From positions 190,001 to 202,500 of the forward strand of contig CAJNDS010001358.1 in assembly GCA_905221605.1 (NCBI GenBank): a stretch of DNA of 12,500 nucleotides, given 5' to 3'. Of this stretch, positions 7,817-12,500 are shown in pieces. This DNA is from Symbiodinium natans (lineage: Eukaryota > Sar > Dinophyceae > Suessiales > Symbiodiniaceae). The position numbers and the translations under genes were made by a program. Every line of letters starts with the position of its first letter. The first letter of the stretch is position 1. The notes beneath the pieces are model-generated. The model had not been told where the DNA came from. It worked only from the letters and a program-made list of their open reading frames with translations, and did not search any database.

Positions 7817-8142
7817 CCAAAGACTTCAACTGCCAAGTCTCAACCACATGCAACTAGCTCGAACCCCTAACAGCAAGAACCCTCAACCTGCATAGACCTA
7901 AACCCTGGCGAAACAACACCTCTGCTTCTAAGGAAGAGTACGTATGCGTACTTCCCACATACAGTTCGGGTTGGTTCTTGATGCGTTGCACATTTGATGT
8001 GCTGGCGTGCCTAGGATGTAGAAAACTGTGCTAGGGCGCGATCTGTTTCATCGCATTCTTGGCAAGCATTGCTCTGCTGTCCCATCCCGTAAGATCTCCT
8101 TTGAGAAATGCGACCAAGACACCACATCCATATCAGCCAATG
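7817..8142. other. Spacer with decayed C-rich units and a hairpin
   Basis: A few CCCTAA-like remnants lie at 7864-7910. A hairpin at 7932-7955 has the stem AGTACG/CGTACT around TATG, extended by GGAAG/CTTCC with a bulge. Overlapping frames at 8011-8226 (minus) and 8059-8280 (plus) run into repeats and are not credible genes. Confidence 0.5.
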
Positions 8143-8295
8143 AACCCTAGACCCAGAGCCCCAAGCCCTAAACCAGGAAGTAAGGCCTGGCAGAAGGCAC
8201 CACCGTCTAAACATGATACACCCCACCTGCCCTCAACCCCAGGCGGTCTAAACCCTATAACCCTAAACCCGAAACCCTAAACCCCAAACCCTAGG
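8143..8295 (-). repeat. Degenerate C-rich block
   Basis: Sparse CCCTAGAC, CCCTAAACC and CCCGAAACC units give way to a clearer stretch at 8247-8295. Translated forward, the end of this block reads LNPITLNPKP, a telomere-repeat peptide and not a protein domain. Confidence 0.75.
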
Positions 8296-8435
8296 CCCTG
8301 CGCCCTCATCAACAAGATCGAAGTTGGCTTAGGGTCCCTAGCTTTCAAGTGAAGGCTTCAGCATCACCTTACCGACTCTTTGCGGAGGCTGCAGCCACGT
8401 CCTAGACCCGAAACCCTGAGCCCCAAAGGGCCTAG

Positions 8436-8600
8436 GGCTTAGGGTTTAGGAAGGTTTAGGGTCTAGGGATTAGGGATTTAGGGATTTAGGGATTTAGGGA
8501 TTTAGGGATTGAGGGATTTAGGGATTTAGGGATTTAGGGATTTAGGGATTTAGGGATTTAGGGATTTAGGGATTTAGGGTCTAGGGTTTAGGGGTTTACG
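8436..8600 (+). repeat. TTTAGGGA octamer array with telomere-like borders
   Basis: Twelve consecutive 8-base units TTAGGGAT run from 8478 to 8573, with one TGAGGGAT. They are flanked on both sides by 7-base TCTAGGG or TTTAGGG-type units. The extra A per unit is uniform, so the octamer arose once and then expanded. Confidence 0.97.
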
Positions 8601-8943
8601 GCGTAAGGGCCAACTCTTTTCGAATCTGGCCAAAGCGAGAGAAATGAGGCGAGGCCTCTCCAAACTCAGGCCAGTGTGTCATCCCCATGCGTCCAGTAAT
8701 GCATATGAGGGGGAAGTTTACAGCTTGCTGGATTGGTTCTGATCTTTAACGAATTGGTCTGATGGCTTTCTGAAGCCCAAAACCCTAAACCCTAAAGCGT
8801 TTGAGTTTACAGTGAGGCCCGAGTTCAAGAGAGATCTGCGGTGCAACTTTCGCTAATCAAACAAATCGCGCGCAAGCTACCTCGCTACAAGGGATGCTGG
8901 GGAAAAGGATATGCCTTGCATCAGGAGCCGTCCGAATCTACCC
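8601..8943. other. Unique spacer
   Basis: It contains a lone CCCTAAACCCTAAA patch at 8782-8796 and a local direct repeat ATTGGT(T)CTGAT near 8733-8763. No gene was seen. Confidence 0.5.
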
Positions 8944-8970
8944 TCCTAAACCCTAAACCCTAAACCCGAA
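8944..8970 (-). repeat. Short CCCTAAA array
   Basis: Three C-rich units followed by CCCGAAA. Confidence 0.9.
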
Positions 8971-9050
8971 ACTCTCGGGAGTTGAGCCGGTGGCAGCATT
9001 GGCTCCATGACCATGCCGAAACCCCTTGTAAACTTGCCGTAATAGTAGAG

Positions 9051-9140
9051 TTTAGGGTTTAGGGTTCAGGGTTTAAGGGTTCGGGTTTAGGGTTTAGGGT
9101 TTAGGGTTAGGCTTTAGGGTTTAGGGTTTAGGTGTTAGGG
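9051..9140 (+). repeat. TTTAGGG array, 13 mixed units
   Basis: About eight units are canonical. The rest are TTCAGGG, TTTAAGGG, TTCGGG, TTAGGC, TTTAGG and TGTTAGGG, so both substitutions and single-base indels are present. A remnant follows at 9162-9178. Confidence 0.95.
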
Positions 9141-9178
9141 TACTTCTTGCAGTTGATAGCTTAGGTTTAGGGTTCAGG

Positions 9179-9529
9179 TAGGGGCCTATTGAGCTATGAC
9201 CGTATGGGTGGTTCTCACTACAGTCACACTTATGCAACATCTTGGGCCCTGAAAATAGAAAGGTTCTTTAGGGCAGCACCTCTCGTTGTTTAGGGTGTAT
9301 CAGGTGATAGTGAGGATAACGCAGGAAGCTCTTGCATCAGGGTTTCTAGCGGTCCTAGGTTCTAGGGCGACAGAAAAAAGAGCGTTTGGAGTCTCAGCTT
9401 TCTTCGCATTACATCCCGAGCCACAACCCATCACAGAGCCGCAAAGCCCATAAGCCCTAAGTCCTAAATGCCCGAACCCCTCAACCCTGAAAGCTTCCTA
9501 GGTTGGCCTTTAACGCCTGTGAAAAAATA
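9179..9529. other. Unique spacer
   Basis: It holds scattered CCCTAAG- and TAGGGT-like remnants only. No gene was seen. Confidence 0.5.
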
Positions 9530-9541
9530 ATATATATATAT

Positions 9542-9587
<46 letters not shown>
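9530..9587. repeat. AT microsatellite
   Basis: An alternating AT tract of 58 bp includes TATG and CATA steps arranged nearly symmetrically, so it can form a cruciform. Reading it gives IYIYIY peptides in the frames at 9481-9684 (minus) and 9503-9802 (plus), which are artefacts. Confidence 0.96.
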
Positions 9588-9656
9588 GGGGTCCCTTATC
9601 AACCCAAATAAGGAAAACACAAGATGTCCCAAAAAACCAACCTCGCTCCTGCAGCC

Positions 9657-9773
9657 TCATCCCATCATTCCCATGTAGCCCCACTTGCCCTTGGACTTGC
9701 CCTTGGCATAGCTGCCGTAGGCGGCCGGGGGGCCGTAGCCGTAGCCTCGGCGAGAGAAAGCATGCAGCGCCTC
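9657..9773 (-). CDS. Candidate 3'-terminal exon, Gly/Tyr/Lys-rich tail (hypothetical)
   Basis: On the minus strand a frame of 38 codons ends in TGA (9657-9659). It reads EALHAFSRRGYGYGPP, then AAYGSYAKGKSKGKWGYMG and ends MMG. Thirty-one of 38 codons end in G or C, and the repeated GGC-TAC and AAG-GGC codons give a low-complexity tail of the kind common in RNA-binding and other basic proteins; I infer nothing more specific. An in-frame TAA at 9774-9776 closes the frame upstream, but AG acceptor-like dinucleotides lie at that point (TAAGAG|GCG in gene orientation), so a spliced terminal exon is more likely than a complete ORF. No upstream exon was identified with confidence. An 18-bp palindrome (9785-9802) lies just upstream. 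Confidence 0.5.
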   Translation of the reverse strand, partial: EALHAFSRRGYGYGPPAAYGSYAKGKSKGKWGYMGMMG

Positions 9774-9784
9774 TTAGCTGCGCC

Positions 9785-9802
9785 TTACATCAGATGATGT
9801 AA
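9785..9802. repeat. Perfect 8-bp-stem palindrome
   Basis: TTACATCA-GA-TGATGTAA is a short hairpin immediately upstream (in gene direction) of the candidate exon at 9657-9773, within the putative intron end. It could be a relic of an inserted element or a chance palindrome. Confidence 0.85.
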
Positions 9803-10580
9803 ACCCTAGGCTTTTTACACCGAAACTCTAGACCCTAAATTTCTGGCAGACCTTCAAACGCACCAGGTGTTCGACCTTCTTCGAACTTCTGCCTGTGAGG
9901 GTAATGACATGGCCCCTTTATTTATACGCTCCAAGCCCATGCAGGGGGGGGGGGGGGGGGGGCGGAACCAGATACCTTCAGCCTTGCTTTACATGGGATG
10001 GTCCTGAGGCCCAAACGGCCCTGAAACCCTGAAACAAGCCGCATCACATCCCCCCCGAAACGGCGCTGAACCCTAAACAATTCATCCTCGGCTAAGTGAA
10101 TCGCCCTAACCCCAACAGTTACAAGTTACAACGAGCGCAAAAACCTTAGATGTATCTCACAAAACAAACGACATCTGTGTGCCCTTTGAGCCCTCCAACC
10201 CTCAACCCTAACACGCTACACCCTAATCCTAAGCCTTGCCCTCACCCCAACACCCCCCCACCCCCCCTCCCCGCCAAAAATGACAAACCTTAGCCATAAA
10301 CACCTCAAGTAGATAAAACAAAAAAACAAACTCTGACGAACCCCCCCCTTCCCCCCGATCCCCCCTTTCCCCCAAAACCCAAAACCCAAAACTAAAACCC
10401 GAAACCCTAAACTCTAAGCTCAACAGCCGCGAAATCGCAGCTGAGTGGCCCCAGCTCCATGGCTCCATGTAGGGCCAGGGCTCCTCCCAGCCATACCCTT
10501 TCGTCCTCGGAGGATACTTGCGAGGTAAGGGCGGGGGTAAGGGGGGGGTAAGGGGGGTACTACTTCGCCAGGTAGCGTTT
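9803..10580. other. Spacer with homopolymers and C-rich decay
   Basis: A 19-G run lies at 9944-9962. C-rich low-complexity segments lie at 10245-10272 and 10341-10375, with degenerate CCCTAAC remnants between. The minus-strand frame at 10229-10468 (79 codons) is a translated polyC/polyG segment. A GGGGTAAG repeat occurs at 10529-10556. No gene was recognised. Confidence 0.55.
9944..9962. repeat. Poly-G run (19 G)
   Basis: The longest homopolymer in the window. Its length is prone to sequencing and replication slippage. Confidence 0.93.
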
Positions 10581-10621
10581 GAAGGTTTAAGGGGCGTGTA
10601 GGGGGTTTACGGATTATAGAG

Positions 10622-10658
10622 TTTAGGGTTTTAGGGTTTAGGGGTTTAGGGTTTAGGG
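10622..10658 (+). repeat. Short TTTAGGG block
   Basis: Five units: TTTAGGG, TTTTAGGG, TTTAGGGG and then TTTAGGG twice. Length variation by one base is obvious. Confidence 0.95.
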
Positions 10659-10689
10659 TTTCAAGTTTGAAGCGGGTTTTTTGTTACAG

Positions 10690-10719
10690 GGCGGCGGCGG
10701 GACCTTCGGCCCGTCGTAG
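10690..10719 (+). CDS. Candidate short terminal exon, Gly-rich (hypothetical)
   Basis: A pyrimidine-rich tract ending TTTTTTGTTACAG, a good acceptor, is followed by nine codons reading GGGGTFGPS and TAG at 10717-10719. All nine codons end in G or C. Another frame is also open through this GC-rich island, and the complementary strand could form a donor at the same place, so strand and frame are uncertain. A terminal coding exon this small could be real only with an upstream gene outside what I can see. Confidence 0.22.
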   Translation, partial: GGGGTFGPS

Positions 10720-10763
10720 CCGAGCTTACTCGCAGATTCAGGATACATAGTAACCCAAATCTA

Positions 10764-10823
10764 ACTGTACTCATAACCCACTTATAAGCCTCTTAAGTGC
10801 CCTAGTACGGTTACAAGTACAGT
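10764..10823. repeat. Imperfect 60-bp foldback
   Basis: ACTGTACTCATAACC (10764-10778) and GGTTACAAGTACAGT (10809-10823) form a 15-bp inverted repeat with two mismatches. An inner pair CACTTA/TAAGTG (10779-10784, 10794-10799) extends it. It lies in an AT-rich island without telomere units and encodes nothing evident. Confidence 0.7.
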
Positions 10824-10940
10824 GATAATTGGTAAATAGTACCTTGAAACTCCAAGTAGGTTGCTGCACATCGTCGGCTCTGCGCGCTTCTTGAGGGAGG
10901 GTTTTTGGGGCGTAGGGCGCCTAGGCTGCGCCCTTTAAAT

Positions 10941-10973
10941 CCTAAACCCTAAACCCTAAACCCTAAGCCATAA
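10941..10973 (-). repeat. Short CCCTAAA array
   Basis: Four to five C-rich units (CCTAAA, CCCTAAA x2, CCCTAAG, CCATAAA), isolated between unique spacers. Confidence 0.93.
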
Positions 10974-11142
10974 ACACCAGGTTCCCCCAAAAATCACGAA
11001 GGGACTGCCCTTGTTGCTTCAGGGGGGCATACCACAGGGAATGTAACCCTAAGCAACAATTGAAAACGAGAACTGCTCAATCACATGCCGCGAGCATAAA
11101 GGGGAGGATCTTGATGATTCTTATAATAAGCTCGTGACTTGC
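10974..11142. other. Unique spacer
   Basis: No gene, telomere array or clear structure was seen. Confidence 0.5.
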
Positions 11143-11295
11143 ATAGAGGCCTTTATGCGGGGTACTTTGGGATGTTCCCCCTTAACAGTCCTTACTAGGG
11201 ATTCTAGTACTCCCCCCGCCCACATTATAATCCCTATGAAGGACTGTTAGGTGAAAGGGGCAACATCCCAAATAGAAGCTTTTATTCGGGGTACT
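11143..11295. repeat. 24-bp direct repeats bracketing the hairpin element
   Basis: Positions 11143-11166 and 11272-11295 are the same 24-mer apart from three substitutions (ATAGA...CGGGGTACT in both). They abut the element's termini exactly, so they look like a long, aged target duplication or duplicated host sequence. Confidence 0.85.
11167..11271 (+). mobile_element. MITE-like inverted-repeat element, copy 3
   Basis: The 105-bp element has termini TTGGGATGTT (left) and AACATCCCAA (right). The arms extend for about 45 bp with gaps: after a short offset both read (C)TTAACAGTCCTT or CCTAACAGTCCTTCATAGGGATT, ending in the C-rich centre. The interior matches the 4825 copy (GGGATTCTAGTA, GCCCACATTAT, ACTGTTAG). 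It has no ORF. It is the copy with the clearest outer flanks. Confidence 0.85.
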
Positions 11296-11417
11296 CCCAT
11301 AACTCAAGTGCTAATTCCGCTGAACCCTGAAGTGCGTTAACCACTAGCAGGTGTTGCCTAAGCCTAGGTCCCCAATACCCTGAAATCGAGGAACTGAAGT
11401 CTTGGGTTGAAGGGGAG
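11296..11417. other. Unique spacer
   Basis: No structure stands out. Confidence 0.5.
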
Positions 11418-11619
11418 TTTAGGGTTAGGGTTTAGGGTTTAGGGTTTAGGGTTTAGGGTTTAGGGTTTAGGGTTTAGGGTTTAGGGTTTAGGGTTTAGGG
11501 TTTGGGGTTTAGGGTTTAGGGTTAAGGGTTTAGGGCTTGGGGTTTGGGGTTTGGGGTTTAGGGTTTCGGGTTTCGGGTTTAGGGTCCAGAGTCGAGGGTT
11601 GAGGGTTTAGGGTTTAGGG
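11418..11619 (+). repeat. Long TTTAGGG array
   Basis: About 28 units. Ten uninterrupted TTTAGGG units at 11431-11500 are the longest perfect run in the window. After that come mixed units (TTTGGGG, TTAAGGG, CTTGGGG, TTTCGGG x2, TCCAGAG, TCGAGGG, TTGAGGG) that stay in 7-base phase. The sequence is therefore more diverged at the right end than the left. Confidence 0.98.
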
Positions 11620-11689
11620 GCCCCCGAAGACCTCTGGCACTAAACTCCAGTGACGGAACATGAAAAATGTCCCAAGAGCCTGCTCCAAT

Positions 11690-11902
11690 CCCCGAACCCC
11701 CAAAACCCTACACGCCCCTTAAACAAACCCCGACACCCCAAACCCTAAACCCCAAACCCAAAAATCAAAAAGGCCCTGTAACTACCCAGATTGGCCCCTT
11801 TTCAACCTAAACCCCAAACCCTACACCATAAACCCTAAACCCTAAACCCCAAACCCCAAACCCTAAAATGTAAACCCTAAACCCTACACCCTACACCCTA
11901 TT
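11690..11902 (-). repeat. C-rich blocks (11690-11763, 11806-11902)
   Basis: Units CCCCAAA, CCCTAAA, CCCTACA and CCCGACA are common. The G-rich array at 11418-11619 and this C-rich block meet head to head across about 70 bp of unique sequence. Confidence 0.9.
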
Positions 11903-11907
11903 CAAAG

Positions 11908-11967
11908 TCACAGGGGCCAGCCAGGAGCCTCCGCAGGCGGGGCGGCACTCTTCGACTTGCCCTGGCC
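11908..11967 (-). CDS. Candidate 3'-terminal exon, Lys/Ala/Pro-rich tail (hypothetical)
   Basis: On the minus strand an acceptor-like CAGCCCTGCAG follows the G-rich array. It opens GQGKSKSAAPPAEAPGWPL and TGA (11908-11910). Fifteen of 19 codons end in G or C. The GKSK motif resembles the tail of the 9657-9773 candidate, and the word TGCGGAGGC is shared with the 6757-6822 candidate. Each of these has its own position or stop, so they are not exons of one simple gene. A chance open frame in GC-rich sequence is possible. Confidence 0.3.
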   Translation of the reverse strand, partial: GQGKSKSAAPPAEAPGWPL

Positions 11968-11975
11968 CTGCAGGG

Positions 11976-12066
11976 CTGAGGGTTTGGGGTTTGGGGTTTG
12001 GGGTTTGGGGTTTGGGGTTTAGGGTTTAGGGTTTAGGGTTTAGGGTTTAGGGTTTAGGGTTTAGGG
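11976..12066 (+). repeat. TTTGGGG to TTTAGGG array
   Basis: One CTGAGGG, then five TTTGGGG units and seven TTTAGGG units, all in phase. The abrupt switch between the two unit types fits separate expansion of a mutant and a canonical unit. Confidence 0.97.
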
Positions 12067-12340
12067 TTTGAGGGGATTTCGGGTTTAGGTGTACAGGGTT
12101 TGGAGGGTTCAGGGGGTTTAGGGGTTCAAGAGGGGTTTAAGAGGGGTTTAGGAGGTGTGAGGGTTTGGAGGGTTTGGACGGCTTAGGGGACGGTTTCGGA
12201 GATCAGGGTATACACAAGGGCTTAGGGCTTACGGCAGTACAGTTTGATGGCTTGCAGTGTTGAGGTTCAAAGGCACTTGTCTTTGGGGCTCAGGATTTAG
12301 GGGCCCAAGTAAACCCTACTTTGGAGAAGACCCTGGGAAA
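12067..12340 (+). repeat. G-rich decayed repeats fading to unique sequence
   Basis: Units such as GGGTTTAGG, GAGGGGTTTAAGA and GGTTTGGAGG continue to about 12200. Unique sequence follows. Confidence 0.65.
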
Positions 12341-12500
12341 AAAATTATGCTTTTTAGGTAAAAGTAGCAAATAGGAACCCAGAACCAAAAAAAGTATTAA
12401 AGTATAGTACTCCAAAACCCAGTAAAGCCAGTAAGCATATTAGAAGAAAGGTCACTTTCTTTGGCTTGGTTATTGTATAAGAGAACCCATAAAAATGTAT
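12341..12500. other. AT-rich, repeat-free end
   Basis: The last 160 bp lack telomere-like units and are markedly more AT-rich. No gene was seen, so this may be the edge of a different compartment. Confidence 0.5.

Noticed and set aside
8310-8406. Plus-strand frame ending FAEAAATS and stop
   Set aside because: Weak codon bias and no acceptor; the TGCGGAGGC word alone does not support an exon.
9503-9802. Plus-strand 99-codon frame
   Set aside because: It reads through the AT microsatellite (IYIYIY) and the antisense of the better exon candidate at 9657-9773.
10229-10468. Minus-strand 79-codon Gly-rich frame
   Set aside because: It is a translation of polyC low-complexity sequence.
1-12500. 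True chromosome end (terminal telomere)
   Set aside because: Orientation alternates many times, arrays are short, and unique sequence continues past them on both sides.
1-12500. CRISPR array
   Set aside because: The repeats are 7-8 base telomere-like tandems with no regular spacers.
1-12500. Dinoflagellate spliced-leader relic, tRNA or rRNA gene
   Set aside because: I looked for the leader-like CCGTAGCC...GGCTCAAG and for tRNA and rRNA signatures and did not see them. The isolated CCGTAGCC near 9733 is Gly/Tyr codons of the exon candidate read in antisense.

Overview
The window looks like nuclear intergenic or intronic DNA from a eukaryote whose telomere repeat is TTTAGGG/CCCTAAA. This type occurs in plants, green algae, dinoflagellates and chromerids. 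I lean to a dinoflagellate, by inference. The telomere-like DNA is degenerate and spread over about 12 kb. Short exon-like islands end mainly in G or C at codon position 3 and encode Lys/Gly/Tyr/Ala-rich tails. Short hairpin elements are dispersed between the repeats. No bacterial, organellar, rRNA, tRNA or viral gene was recognised, and no long protein-coding ORF is present; the longest ATG-started frame, 118 codons, ends in translated repeat.

Layout. Blocks of telomere-like repeat, from a few units to about 200 bp, occur from about 330 to 12200 and alternate between C-rich and G-rich on the + strand, with 50-500 bp unique spacers. The left third (1-4300) is strongly diverged. Clean arrays lie at 4644-4671, 6439-6529, 6646-6750, 7761-7816, 9051-9140, 11418-11619 and 11976-12066. 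An octamer version fills 8478-8573. G-rich and C-rich arrays meet head to head in a hairpin at 4055-4084. The last 160 bp are AT-rich and free of repeats.

The most distinctive non-telomeric item is a family of three related inverted-repeat elements, all in the same orientation: 2245-2360, 4825-4917 and 11167-11271. They are 93-116 bp long, with termini TTGGGATGTT...AACATCCCAA or close variants. One sits in telomere-like sequence with an 8-9 bp flanking duplication; another is bracketed by a 24-bp imperfect direct repeat. They resemble MITEs; dinoflagellate introner-like elements are a possible relation.

Coding content is limited to candidate exons. The best is a 3'-terminal exon on the minus strand, 9657-9773. 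Weaker candidates are 2634-2681 (+), 10690-10719 (+), 6757-6822 (-) and 11908-11967 (-). They cannot be joined into one gene from this window, and may be real terminal exons, parts of several genes, or gene fragments. Functions are not assignable.
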